From the NCBI GenBank assembly GCA_041645435.1, contig JBAZQB010000003.1:310001-374000 (forward strand): a DNA stretch of 64,000 nucleotides. The letters run 5' to 3'. The notes under the pieces are model-generated. The model did not search any database. It saw nothing but the letters and a program-made list of their open reading frames with translations, and was not told where the DNA came from. This stretch comes from Methanoregula sp. (GTDB taxonomy: Archaea > Halobacteriota > Methanomicrobia > Methanomicrobiales > Methanospirillaceae). Numbering within the stretch: the first letter of the stretch is position 1; every line of letters begins with the position of its first letter. Of the stretch, positions 34,238 to 43,571 are shown piece after piece. The position numbers were made by a program, and so were the translations under genes.

Positions 34238-35230
34238 TTAGACAATCTCCCGATCGCCCAGCCACGCACCAGGCTCTTTAACGACTGTCCCAACGACCTG
34301 TGCACCATTCACCATCTTCCGGATACAGGCAACACTCGTATCCGGCACTACGTAAGCAAATCCCATACCCATGTTGAAAGTGCGGTACATCTCAGCCGCC
34401 GTGATGTCCCCTGCTTCCTGTATCCATGAGAATATCTGTGGGGGTGTGATCGGGGTATCAAACCGGAACCCGTAATCGCTGAGCCGTTTGAAGTTAAGCA
34501 GTCCTCCGCCGGTAACATGGCACATGCCATGCACAGTACAGGCTGCTGCAACATTCAGGCTCTCGTGGTATATACGGGTGGGAATGAGCAGTTCCTCCCC
34601 GAATGTCTTACCGCTCTCCATCTTCTTATCATAACCGGCATACTTCTCCACCACACTACGGGCGAGTGAGAGGCCGTTGCTGTGGACACCCGTTGATGGT
34701 ACACCGATGATCACATCACCCGGCCGGATTTTTTCTCCGGATATTATTTTGTCTTTCTTCTGCATCCCAAGACAAGTACCGGCAAGATCAAGTCCGTTTA
34801 CCAGACCACGGAGCGAGGCAGTTTCCCCGCCGACAATGTCGATATTAGCCAGCTTTGCGCCCTCATTGAGCCCGATACCAATCTGGGCCATCTTCTCAAT
34901 CGAGAGTTTGTCTGTCGCGATATAGTCCACGAATGCGATGGGTTCTACGTTCATGACGTAGAGATCATTGACATTCATCGCCACGCAATCGATTCCGACA
35001 GTGCTCCAGTTCTCCATCTGGTCCGCTACAAGCATCTTCGTGCCGACACCATCCGTGGTCAGGGCGAGGGCGTGTTCACCGAAATCGATCAGACCGGCAA
35101 AATGTCCCACACCGCCCATCATGGTGCAGCTGCCTTTTCTCCGGTACGTGAGATTTTTGATTAAGGACTTGATGGCGGTTGCCTCAAGGTCGATATCCAC
35201 TCCCGCATCCTTATACGCATTATTACTCAT
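34238..35230 (-). CDS. purM: Phosphoribosylformylglycinamidine cyclo-ligase (AIR synthetase)
   Basis: A 330-residue enzyme that closes the imidazole ring in purine synthesis. Characteristic segments are NAYKDAGVDID at the start, DGVGTKMLVA and CVAMNVNDLYVMNVEPIAFVDYIA, VGGETASLRG, and HVTGGGLLNFKRL with MGMGFAYVV near the end. The start is the ATG that overlaps the end of lysC by eight bases (ATGAGTAA), so lysC and purM are translationally coupled. A long upstream extension of the frame lies inside lysC and is not used. Confidence 0.96.
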   Translation of the reverse strand: MSNNAYKDAGVDIDLEATAIKSLIKNLTYRRKGSCTMMGGVGHFAGLIDFGEHALALTTDGVGTKMLVADQMENWSTVGIDCVAMNVNDLYVMNVEPIAFVDYIATDKLSIEKMAQIGIGLNEGAKLANIDIVGGETASLRGLVNGLDLAGTCLGMQKKDKIISGEKIRPGDVIIGVPSTGVHSNGLSLARSVVEKYAGYDKKMESGKTFGEELLIPTRIYHESLNVAAACTVHGMCHVTGGGLLNFKRLSDYGFRFDTPITPPQIFSWIQEAGDITAAEMYRTFNMGMGFAYVVPDTSVACIRKMVNGAQVVGTVVKEPGAWLGDREIV

Positions 35231-36623
35231 CCGATTCCTCCGAGAGGCAGAACTCATCGTGGAGTACCCGCACCGCACGCGGACCATCGTTCTGGCTCAC
35301 GACAAACGAGATGTTTGCTTCTGATGAACCCTGCGAGATCATCATAACGTTGACACCCGCTGCACCGAGAGACGTAAAGATCCTGCCGCCGGTTCCGGGT
35401 GCACCTGCCATACCGGCACCGACAACAGCCACAGCACATACATCATGGTTATGGGAGACTTCGCGCACAATGCCCTGCTTCACCAGAATGGCGAGAGCAT
35501 TCACTGCTGTAGCAAGATGGGATTCGTCAACAATCAATGAGATATTCGCTTCTGATGACCCCTGCGAGATCATCATAACGTTCACCTCATGATCCGCTAA
35601 GATGGTGAAGATCGCTTTTGCTATCCCAGGACGGCCAATCATCTGGGCGCCGTTGATGTTGATGGCCCCGACTCTATCGATATAGGTAAGCGCCTTGACT
35701 ACACGGTTATCCCGCCGGCCGTTTCTGACAATAACGGTGCCGGGATGCGAAGGGTTGAATGTGTTCTTGACCCGCACGAGGATATTCTTGCGCATCGCTG
35801 GTTCGATCGAACGCGGGTGCATCACTTTCGCACCGAAATAGGAGAGCTCCATTACTTCAAGGTATGAAAGGGAATGCATCACCCGTGCATCATTGATCAC
35901 GCGGGGATCACAGGTCATGATACCATCAACATCAGTCCAGATCCAGATCTCGTCTGCATCGATACCTGCACCGATGATGGAGGCAGAATAGTCCGAACCG
36001 CTACGCCCAAGCGTGGTGAGAATCCCTTCGCGGGAGCAGCCCATGAATCCCATGATCACCGGGATCTGCTTACCGAGCATCGGCCCGATCTTAGTTTTTA
36101 TCCGGTCGTCGCTCTCGTGTAGGGCTGTGGATTCGCCATGCTGGGAAGTTGTGAGGATCCCCGCTTCGCAGCCATCAATTGCTATTGAGGGGATACCGCG
36201 CTCGCGGATTGCGGCAGCGAGAATTGGCGCAAGCAGTCGCTCGCCGAAGGATATGATGTGGTCTTTTGAACGGGGGGTGAGTTCCCGCAGGTTATAGATA
36301 GCAAAGAGAATACTCTGGAGGCTGATAAGCTGATCCTCGATCGCTGCCCCCACTTCAGCGATATGAGCGGGTGCAGCACCTTCAAGGGTGGTCATATGCC
36401 GCTTGCTCAGTGCCTGGATTAACGGGGCGATTGCAGTATCATCCTTTGCAGTCGGGAGTTTTCCCGCGATCTCGATGAGCTGGTCAGTCACGCCGCGCTG
36501 CGCAGATACGACAACTGCCAGTTCATCGCCGGCTTTGTGGTGCTGCTCAAGGATATCCACTACGCGTTTGATGCACTGGGCATCGGCAACGGATGTCCCG
36601 CCAAATTTCATTAAAAATCTCAT
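35223..36623 (-). CDS. lysC: Aspartate kinase
   Basis: A 466-residue enzyme for the first step of the aspartate pathway to lysine, threonine and methionine. The kinase signature KFGGTSVADAQCIKRV is at the start, and the catalytic region GFMGCSREGILTTLGRSGSDYSA is near 205-227. Two ACT domains follow. Each contains the same string VNVMMISQGSSEANIS, once followed by LIVDESH and once by FVVSQND, indicating an internal duplication that forms the allosteric amino acid site. It overlaps purM by eight bases. It is divergent from tfrA across 59 bases. Confidence 0.95.
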   Translation of the reverse strand: MRFLMKFGGTSVADAQCIKRVVDILEQHHKAGDELAVVVSAQRGVTDQLIEIAGKLPTAKDDTAIAPLIQALSKRHMTTLEGAAPAHIAEVGAAIEDQLISLQSILFAIYNLRELTPRSKDHIISFGERLLAPILAAAIRERGIPSIAIDGCEAGILTTSQHGESTALHESDDRIKTKIGPMLGKQIPVIMGFMGCSREGILTTLGRSGSDYSASIIGAGIDADEIWIWTDVDGIMTCDPRVINDARVMHSLSYLEVMELSYFGAKVMHPRSIEPAMRKNILVRVKNTFNPSHPGTVIVRNGRRDNRVVKALTYIDRVGAININGAQMIGRPGIAKAIFTILADHEVNVMMISQGSSEANISLIVDESHLATAVNALAILVKQGIVREVSHNHDVCAVAVVGAGMAGAPGTGGRIFTSLGAAGVNVMMISQGSSEANISFVVSQNDGPRAVRVLHDEFCLSEESDE

Positions 36624-36682
36624 TGCTCTCTCACGCTTTTCCTGTGCTATTTATGTAACTATACGACGCACAGAATAATAAG

Positions 36683-38311
36683 ATGCTTGCAGATGACGTG
36701 GTGGACTGCCATGTGCTGGTGATCGGGAGCGGCGGAGCGGGCGTTCGGGCTGCCATTGAAGCTTCGCAGCACGGCGATACAGTGCTGGTATCAAAGACCA
36801 TCGTGGGCAAAGGCGGGTGCACCACGATGGCAGAAGGCGGGTACAACGCGGTCATGCGGGAGGCTGATTCGTGCGGGGTCCATATCGAAGATACGCTCAA
36901 AGGCGGGGCTTATCTCAATGATCCTGAGCTCGTGCGGATTCTCGCGCATGAAGCCCCGTTGAGGATGGGCGATCTCGTGAAATGGGGTGCGGTATTTGAT
37001 GTCACAGAGAATGACGAGATCGCGCAACGCCCGTTCGGAGGCCAGCGGTTCCCGCGCACCTGCTATGCAGGGGACCGGACCGGCCACGAGATGATGACCA
37101 CGCTTGTCGAACGGCTTGACGGTATCAAGGTCACCCTCATGCAGGAATATACGGTGATTGACCTGCTCCGTGATGGAGATGCGGTGTGCGGGGCTATAGC
37201 ACTGGATGAGAAGGGCCGGTTTGTCCTGCTCACGGCCGACAGCACCATCCTTGCCACGGGAGGCGGTACCAAGGTTTATGACATTTCCACCAACTCATCG
37301 AGCGGTACCGGGGACGGGTATGCGATCGGGTACCGGGCCGGAGCTGAATTGATCGATATGGAGATGATCCAGTTCCACCCGACCGGGGCTGTATATCCAT
37401 ACGATACCCGCGGCAGGCTCGTGACGGAAGCGGTGCGCGGCGAAGGCGGTGTACTCAAAAACAGCAAGGGAGAGCGGTTCATGCAGCATTACGATCCCGA
37501 ACGCATGGAACTCTCCACCCGCGATGTCGTTGCACGCGCGATTGCCATGGAAATCCAGAGCGGAAGAGGGACAGAGAACGGCGGTGTGTATCTCGATGTC
37601 ACCCATCTCCCCCGGGAGCAGATCGAATCCCGGCTCCCGGTGATGCTCGAACAGTTCCTCAAATTCGGGGTGGACATACGGGTCCAGCCCATGGAAGTTG
37701 CACCTACTGCCCATCATATCATGGGCGGCCTGCGGATAACGCCCAAATGCCAGACCACGCTTACCGGGCTCTATGCCTGCGGGGAGGTTGCCGGAGGGGT
37801 GCATGGCGCCAACCGGCTTGGAGGCAATGCGCTTGCTGAGACCCAGGTCTTTGGCCGCAGGGCGGGGCACGCTGCCGGTACCGCAGGGAAACGGGAAAAG
37901 ACGATTGACCTGATGCAGGTCGAACAACAGCAGGACCGCCTGGATGCGTTCCTTTCGGGAACCGAGAACCCAGCGAAAGTGCGGGTGCTGCTCCAGCAGG
38001 CAATGTGGAAGGGAGCAGGCATATTCCGGACTGCTGCTGAACTGCGGGATACGCTGAGGACCATTACCCAGCTCTCGACGGCAAATCTCCGTGCTGCATC
38101 TGCGCAGAACCTTGCCGAGTGCTGCATCCTGCAGAACATGTGCCTGACCGCCTCGCTCATCTGCCGTAGTGCACTCATACGGGAGGAGTCCCGGGGCGCC
38201 CATGTACGTAAGGATGTACAACAGAAATATGAAGCCGCAAACTCCCCGTTCGGCCACACATTCATCTCGCAGTCCCGCGAAGGAGTCGAGCGAAAGGAGG
38301 CAGGGGCATGA
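36683..38311 (+). CDS. tfrA: Thiol:fumarate reductase, flavoprotein subunit
   Basis: A 542-residue flavoprotein of the succinate dehydrogenase/fumarate reductase family. The FAD dinucleotide fold VLVIGSGGAGVRAA is at residues 11-24. GGCTTMAEGGYNA at 44-56 is the flavin-attachment-like region. Active-site segments are IQFHPTG, REEGG-like RGEGGVLKN and HGANRLGGNALAE. Its last four bases overlap the start of a subunit that combines SDH-B and HdrD features, which identifies the methanogen thiol:fumarate reductase. That enzyme reduces fumarate with coenzymes M and B, giving succinate for biosynthesis and the CoM-CoB heterodisulfide. It is cytosolic. Confidence 0.92.
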   Translation: MLADDVVDCHVLVIGSGGAGVRAAIEASQHGDTVLVSKTIVGKGGCTTMAEGGYNAVMREADSCGVHIEDTLKGGAYLNDPELVRILAHEAPLRMGDLVKWGAVFDVTENDEIAQRPFGGQRFPRTCYAGDRTGHEMMTTLVERLDGIKVTLMQEYTVIDLLRDGDAVCGAIALDEKGRFVLLTADSTILATGGGTKVYDISTNSSSGTGDGYAIGYRAGAELIDMEMIQFHPTGAVYPYDTRGRLVTEAVRGEGGVLKNSKGERFMQHYDPERMELSTRDVVARAIAMEIQSGRGTENGGVYLDVTHLPREQIESRLPVMLEQFLKFGVDIRVQPMEVAPTAHHIMGGLRITPKCQTTLTGLYACGEVAGGVHGANRLGGNALAETQVFGRRAGHAAGTAGKREKTIDLMQVEQQQDRLDAFLSGTENPAKVRVLLQQAMWKGAGIFRTAAELRDTLRTITQLSTANLRAASAQNLAECCILQNMCLTASLICRSALIREESRGAHVRKDVQQKYEAANSPFGHTFISQSREGVERKEAGA

Positions 38312-39774
38312 AGAATCTGACCGTCCGGATCCGCAGGTTCGACCCGGCAAAGGACGAGACGGGTCACATGAAGAGTTACACGGTGAATGTCAATGAAGGT
38401 GCCCGCGTCCTGCACGTACTCCACGCGATTCACGATACTCTCGATCCCTCCCTGTCGTTCCGTTACTCCTGTGCCTCGGGCCAGTGCGGGAGCTGTGCCG
38501 TCCGGGTCAATGGTGAACCGGTACTCGCCTGCATGGAGGAGGCAAAAGACGGCATTACAATTGAGCCCATCAACCTGCCGGTGAAAAAGGATCTCGTCGT
38601 CGATCTCCTCCCCACCCTGGAGGCGATCGCATTCCTGCAGCCCATCGAGCACGCGGTGCTTCCGAAAAAATCCGAGATCGATGCAATGAAGCCACTAAAG
38701 GACTGCATCGAATGCCTCTGCTGTGTCTCGGTCTGTCCTGCCGTGGATGTAACAAAGTTTCTCGGCCCTACTGCAATGCGACAGGAGATGCGTCTTGCTC
38801 TCGATCCGCGTGACAGCGGCGACCGTATTTCAGATGCGGTAAGGGACGGACTGTTCACCTGCACTACCTGCCAGGCCTGCTGGAAGGTCTGCCCGAAAGA
38901 TATCGAGATTCCGGGTAAGGCAATCGAGAAACTCCGGGCCCAGGCCAATAAGCGGGGCTTTACGCTGCCCCGGCACCTTGAGGTCGCGGAACTTATCAGG
39001 GAGACCGGCAGGAGTGTTCCCCGGACCTCAGACACATTCCTTGAGAATGTTGGAGAGGTCATCGAGCCGTACGGGCAGGTGAAGGCAACGGTCGGATTCT
39101 TTGTCGGGTGCATGTACAACCTCCGGCAGGCGCAGTCAGCGCTCGATGCGATGGAAGTGCTCCGGCGCAATGGGATACGCGTCATCATCCCCCGGGATCA
39201 GGTCTGCTGCAGCTCGCCCCTTATCCGGACCGGGCAGCTGGCCTATGTCGAAGAGCTCCAGAGGCGGAATATCGAGGCGTTCAGGTCGCGGGGTATCGAT
39301 ACCGTCCTGACCATGTGCGCCGGCTGCGGTACTACGTTAAAGAACGATTACAAGACCCCCTTCAAGGTTATCGACATAAACGAACTGCTTACGAAGTATG
39401 GCATCGAATCTCCGGCACGTCTCCCAATCAAAGCCACCTACCATGATCCCTGCCACCTGATGCGGGGACAGGGGATCCGCGATCAGCCGAGAGAACTGAT
39501 CCGGCAGGTTGTGGACCTCGTAGAGATGCCATCCATATGCTGCGGTTCAGGAGGAGGTGTACGCTCCGGAAACCCTGAGGAGGCAGCAACACTCGGCAGG
39601 CGTCGGGGCGAAGAGATCAAAAAGACCGGGGCGGAGATCGTCATCACCTCATGTCCGTTCTGCGAGTTCCATATCGCCGGTCATACCGATAAACCGGTGA
39701 AGAATATCGCTACGGTGCTGCTCGAGGGGTATAAGGAGAAGGACCGGAAGATGGGGAAAGAAACGGAGAACTGA
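38308..39774 (+). CDS. tfrB: Thiol:fumarate reductase, iron-sulfur subunit
   Basis: A 488-residue fusion. The N-terminal third is an SDH-B-like part with a 2Fe-2S site C55, C60, C63 and C75 (SCASGQCGSC). Two 4Fe-4S-type clusters follow in CIECLCCVSVCP and CTTCQACWKVCP. The C-terminal half has two cysteine-rich CCG domains (DQVCCSSPLIRTGQ and SICCGSGGG), like HdrD, the heterodisulfide-forming module. The two genes overlap by four bases (ATGA). The mixed architecture matches TfrB of methanogens, where coenzymes M and B are oxidised at the CCG part and electrons pass to fumarate in TfrA. Confidence 0.93.
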   Translation: MKNLTVRIRRFDPAKDETGHMKSYTVNVNEGARVLHVLHAIHDTLDPSLSFRYSCASGQCGSCAVRVNGEPVLACMEEAKDGITIEPINLPVKKDLVVDLLPTLEAIAFLQPIEHAVLPKKSEIDAMKPLKDCIECLCCVSVCPAVDVTKFLGPTAMRQEMRLALDPRDSGDRISDAVRDGLFTCTTCQACWKVCPKDIEIPGKAIEKLRAQANKRGFTLPRHLEVAELIRETGRSVPRTSDTFLENVGEVIEPYGQVKATVGFFVGCMYNLRQAQSALDAMEVLRRNGIRVIIPRDQVCCSSPLIRTGQLAYVEELQRRNIEAFRSRGIDTVLTMCAGCGTTLKNDYKTPFKVIDINELLTKYGIESPARLPIKATYHDPCHLMRGQGIRDQPRELIRQVVDLVEMPSICCGSGGGVRSGNPEEAATLGRRRGEEIKKTGAEIVITSCPFCEFHIAGHTDKPVKNIATVLLEGYKEKDRKMGKETEN

Positions 39775-39846
39775 GCGACCGAACCCAATATTCCATTTTT
39801 CGATTATAAAATCGGTAAGAGTATTACAGATTCAATATATCACTAA

Positions 39847-40935
39847 ATGATGCAATGCCGAAGATTGGGTAAAACGGTTTTACTTATTGTCATTTTTTTT
39901 CTGGTTATTTCCCAATCTGCCATAGCCTATAATGTTTCAAGAATCTCTGTCGAACCACCCGGGGCTTTGGTACCGGGTACACCGGTGGTTGTTTCCATAA
40001 AAATTGATTTGCCAACACAACCGTTATTTCCTCTATCTCATGAACTCCGGTACACAACGGAACTTGAAAAGCCGAAATGGGATCCTGATATTCTTGCCGG
40101 GGGTATTGAATACCCTGCTATTATCCAAGGAGGAAAGTTCAATTCTCTATCGGGGTTTGAACTTTCAAATCCAAGAGTATTCGGAGTCCAATTACAACTC
40201 GAAGGAACCGCGCCAAACGTTCTCCAAACATCAAATATCACACTTATCAGGATCGAGGAATTAGATGAAAACGGTAGAGCAATTGACAGATCTACGACAG
40301 AATCCAGAGTAACAATTCTATATTTAAAAGAAATTTCATGCTGCATAGAGCCGATGGATGAAACGCTTCAAAGGTTCAAATCTCATATCGATGAAAACAC
40401 TGCAAGGGGTGTAAATACATCTGCTGCAGAACGAAAATTTACAGAAGCGCAAAACAGCATGGATGCGGCATCAAGTCTGCCTGAGCAAAAATACACTGAA
40501 GCACTGACATTATTAGGTGACGCACAGAATTCGATCACTGAAGGCGAACGCCTTCTCGACAAAGCATGGGCAGAGAACGAGATCACCGCTGCACAAATTC
40601 CCATAAACAATGCTGACGCTGTAATCGCATGGTACAAAACGAATGACCTGCGGCTCCCAGCGATTCTAGCTAAACGCGAACTGGCAGTAGCTTACATTAC
40701 CGAGGCTAATGAGGCAATTGCTACCGGAAATTATTCACAAGCGCGTGAAAAAGCTCATGGCGCATACGAACTTGGAAACGAGTCATACAACATCGCTTTA
40801 TCCGGACAACAACGTCAATACCTTGGGAGATTTTGTAACTTCAATCCAGAAATATTTGGATTCCTCATTATTGGCATAATTGTAATCTTACTTGCTTCAA
40901 CAGGTGTGTACTTTTATTGTCGAAAACACAGGTAA
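39847..40935 (+). CDS. Surface-anchored protein with signal peptide and C-terminal membrane helix
   Basis: A 362-residue protein. It has a signal peptide (LIVIFFLVISQSAIAY) and then a beta-rich domain beginning NVSRISVEPPGALVPGTPVVVSI. A long helical section follows (ERKFTEAQNSMDAASSLPEQKYTEALTLLGDAQNSITEGERLL ... ANEAIATGNYSQAREKAHGAYELG), resembling TPR-like helices. A membrane helix (PEIFGFLIIGIIVILLASTGVYF) and a basic tail close the protein. It has asparagine-serine/threonine sites. Base use is clearly more AT-rich than in tfrAB and neighbours, suggesting relaxed constraint or recent arrival. I do not recognise a named family. Confidence 0.78.
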   Translation: MMQCRRLGKTVLLIVIFFLVISQSAIAYNVSRISVEPPGALVPGTPVVVSIKIDLPTQPLFPLSHELRYTTELEKPKWDPDILAGGIEYPAIIQGGKFNSLSGFELSNPRVFGVQLQLEGTAPNVLQTSNITLIRIEELDENGRAIDRSTTESRVTILYLKEISCCIEPMDETLQRFKSHIDENTARGVNTSAAERKFTEAQNSMDAASSLPEQKYTEALTLLGDAQNSITEGERLLDKAWAENEITAAQIPINNADAVIAWYKTNDLRLPAILAKRELAVAYITEANEAIATGNYSQAREKAHGAYELGNESYNIALSGQQRQYLGRFCNFNPEIFGFLIIGIIVILLASTGVYFYCRKHR

Positions 40936-40972
40936 GAAGCCGCAGTTTTTAAAAAAATGATCCGAGAATAAT

Positions 40973-42133
40973 TCAGTTCTTACCCGCTATCATCAGATAC
41001 TCAAACGCTTCAAGCGCGGCCTTTGCCCCATCCCCAGACGCGATAACGATCTGCTTGCTCTTCACCGACGTTACATCCCCAGCGGCATAAATGCCGGGGA
41101 TGCTGGTGTGGCCATTGATATCAACGATGATCTCTTTCTTCTCATTGAGTTTTACCAGGTTCTCTACCATATCCGTGTTGGGCAGCCAGCCTATCTCAAT
41201 AAATGCACCATCGAGGTTGATCTGTTGTTCCTTACCCTGCTCATCCTTGATCGTGATGCCCGAGAGAAACTTTTCCCCGTGCAGGGCTGACACATGCGAG
41301 CCCGTATATACCGTGATGTTCTTCCGCTCTTTGAGCTTCTCGACATAGAGTGCATCTGCCCGTATAGTGCTACGCACGATAAGGCTGACTGACTGGGCGA
41401 TATCACTCATCTCGATAGCGGTCTGCAGCGCAGAATTCCCCCCGCCGACAATGGCCACCTGCTTTCCTTTGTAAAGCGGGCCGTCGCAGGTAGAGCAGAT
41501 CGAGAGACCGCGCCCGAGATATTGTTCCTCATTTGCCACCCCCAGTTTTTTCGGCCGGTTGCCCTGGGTGAGGATTACCGACTTTGCCTTCAACGTGTTT
41601 CCCGAGATTGTGCTGAGATTAAAAAGACCGTCGTCCTGTGAAACCGAAGTCACTTTATCGAGTTCGAGCCGTATATTGAGCGTCCTTACCTGCTCTTCAA
41701 ATTTTTTCATCAGCTCTTCCCCGGAGATCATCCGGTAACCCATGTAGTTCTCGATCGCCCACGATTCCAGCGCCTGTCCACCGATATTTTCGCTGATGAT
41801 GATCGTGTTTAGCATTTTTCTGGCACAGTAGACCCCGGCCGTGAGTCCGGCCGGGCCAGCGCCGACAATCACGACATCGTAACTGTCACTGGTCGGAGGT
41901 TCTCCGAAAAGTTCATTGAGGCGCTCTGAGTCAAAACCGACAATCACCTCATCATCGATCAAAATTACCGGTACGCCGCGCTGGCCGGAGAGATCGATCA
42001 TCTTCTTGGCAGCTTCATTATCCGCACCAACATCAATGCTCTCGTACGGGACACCGTGTTTATCAAGGAAGGCCTTGGCCATCCGGCAATATGGGCAGTT
42101 TTGGGTGGAGTAGACGGTGACTTTTGTCATCAT
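40973..42133 (-). CDS. Glutaredoxin-thioredoxin reductase fusion protein
   Basis: About 386 residues from the ATG-ATG at MMTKVTVYS. Residues 1-75 are a glutaredoxin/NrdH-like domain with CPYC (C13, C16) and the GVPVILIDDEVIVGFD end. A full thioredoxin reductase follows: FAD site VVIVGAGPAGLTAGVYCAR, redox pair CSTC in SICSTCDGPLY, NAD(P) fold VAIVGGGNSALQTAIEM, and FAD motif GIYAAGDVTS. The fusion lets FAD-linked electrons pass directly to the glutaredoxin domain. It could serve the thioredoxin at 26 kb or the peroxiredoxin nearby. A longer upstream frame to 42235 is unlikely, because the domain begins exactly at this ATG. Confidence 0.92.
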   Translation of the reverse strand: MMTKVTVYSTQNCPYCRMAKAFLDKHGVPYESIDVGADNEAAKKMIDLSGQRGVPVILIDDEVIVGFDSERLNELFGEPPTSDSYDVVIVGAGPAGLTAGVYCARKMLNTIIISENIGGQALESWAIENYMGYRMISGEELMKKFEEQVRTLNIRLELDKVTSVSQDDGLFNLSTISGNTLKAKSVILTQGNRPKKLGVANEEQYLGRGLSICSTCDGPLYKGKQVAIVGGGNSALQTAIEMSDIAQSVSLIVRSTIRADALYVEKLKERKNITVYTGSHVSALHGEKFLSGITIKDEQGKEQQINLDGAFIEIGWLPNTDMVENLVKLNEKKEIIVDINGHTSIPGIYAAGDVTSVKSKQIVIASGDGAKAALEAFEYLMIAGKN

Positions 42134-42247
42134 TTCCAGAAACGCACTGCCGTCATATAAATATATGGACGGGGAGCTCTCTGCCTTATACCAGCCAATA
42201 GGAATATTCTTTTTTAATGAGCCCCCATAAAACATTGATCAGATACC

Positions 42248-43567
42248 ATGAGCACCATCTGTAGCAGAAGGGGACTGCGTATACCGGCCCTTTTTTTCCT
42301 GTTCCTTCTGTTGCTGGGGGGTGTTGCATCTGGACAGCTGGACACAACAACAGAACCTTCGTTGTACCTTAATTTTAACGAGGGCAGTGGTGTTTATGTT
42401 CTCGATGGTTCCGGGCATGGGAATAGCGGGACGCTTCACAGTACATTGCGTATCGAGAACGGGGGGTGTGGGGGAGCTCTCTTGTTTAACGGGATCAACA
42501 GTTACGTTGTTATTCCGTATTCTTCCCACAATCATCCTGAAAAGGCAATCACCGTCTCCACATGGTTCTATACCGACTCTTTCCGCCCGCAGACATTTAT
42601 CTCATCTTACAATGAAGGGGGTTACCAGCTGGGCATTGGCGACGGCGGGGACTTGTGGTGGACAGTAAATATCGAAGGATATGGGGATACAGAAATCCCT
42701 GTGCAGCACGAAAGCATATCATTGAACCAGTGGCACCATGTCACAGGAACCTATGATGGGCAGAGCCTGAAGATATATCTTGATGGTGTGCTGAGAAACC
42801 AACAGAACGCATCGGGGTTGATCCATTACGAGTACCCTAATTACGTGATACTCGGTGCAAATGCCGGGACCGGGGATCGGCCGAATGCGGGATGCTCGGA
42901 TTACCTCCAGGGGGGGCTTGATGAGGTGAGAATATATCCGCGGGCACTGACGTATGGCCAGGTCATGGACGATCGGTTCCGCTGCTCGCAGGAACTGGTG
43001 GCACCCCCAATCACGGGCAAAGCACAAGAACCGGCAGCGATCTGTTATCCGGCATCAGGCACTCTGCAGATGAAAGAGGGAGAATCGATCGTTCGGATCC
43101 TTTCCTTTTCAAATAAAACTGACAATGGGATCTGGAGTGTGGGTCTGCCGGCAGATTCAAAACTCATCGTGGGCGCCCGGGATCTCTATGCAAAAGCAGA
43201 TCCGGATGCGTGGTATCTCGAGATTAGCGATGAAAACGGCAGGATTACCCGTACGATCGCTTTTCCCAACACCAACAATGCCCCCGCAGAGGGATTAGTT
43301 CCTTCAGGAAATGCCACGGTTACTATTCGTTATTTCGATGGAAAAGAGCGATTTCCTACCCGTGTTGCCGTCAGGTTCGATAGCATCGCACTTCCACCCA
43401 AACCCCCGGTATTTATTCCGCAGAACGTGTTTGTCAACCCGATCATTATCATCTACTCCGCATCATGGGCAACCCTGATTGCACTTATTCTTGTTGTTGT
43501 GTGGCTTCACCGGCGCAAAAAAGAGGGGAGAAAAGAGAAAGAAAATGAAATTGGGAAAAACGAGTGA
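42248..43567 (+). CDS. LamG-domain surface protein
   Basis: A 439-residue protein. The N-terminal signal peptide (LFFLFLLLLGGVASG) is followed by a LamG/concanavalin-like lectin domain from about residue 35 to 240 (EPSLYLNFNEGSGVYVLDGS, GHGNSGTLHS, WHHVTGTYDGQSLKIYLDG, GGLDEVRIYPRALT). The rest is beta-rich and precedes a membrane helix (NPIIIIYSASWATLIALILVVVWL) and a very basic, glutamate-rich cytosolic tail. It is likely to be anchored on the cell surface and to bind polysaccharide or proteins. The gene ends four bases before the stop of the convergent rubrerythrin gene. Confidence 0.83.
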   Translation: MSTICSRRGLRIPALFFLFLLLLGGVASGQLDTTTEPSLYLNFNEGSGVYVLDGSGHGNSGTLHSTLRIENGGCGGALLFNGINSYVVIPYSSHNHPEKAITVSTWFYTDSFRPQTFISSYNEGGYQLGIGDGGDLWWTVNIEGYGDTEIPVQHESISLNQWHHVTGTYDGQSLKIYLDGVLRNQQNASGLIHYEYPNYVILGANAGTGDRPNAGCSDYLQGGLDEVRIYPRALTYGQVMDDRFRCSQELVAPPITGKAQEPAAICYPASGTLQMKEGESIVRILSFSNKTDNGIWSVGLPADSKLIVGARDLYAKADPDAWYLEISDENGRITRTIAFPNTNNAPAEGLVPSGNATVTIRYFDGKERFPTRVAVRFDSIALPPKPPVFIPQNVFVNPIIIIYSASWATLIALILVVVWLHRRKKEGRKEKENEIGKNE

Positions 43568-43571
43568 ATAA

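Noticed and set aside
37295..38350. Open frame of 351 codons opposite tfrA
   Set aside because: Antisense to conserved FAD-binding sequence; cysteine- and histidine-rich composition without a domain.
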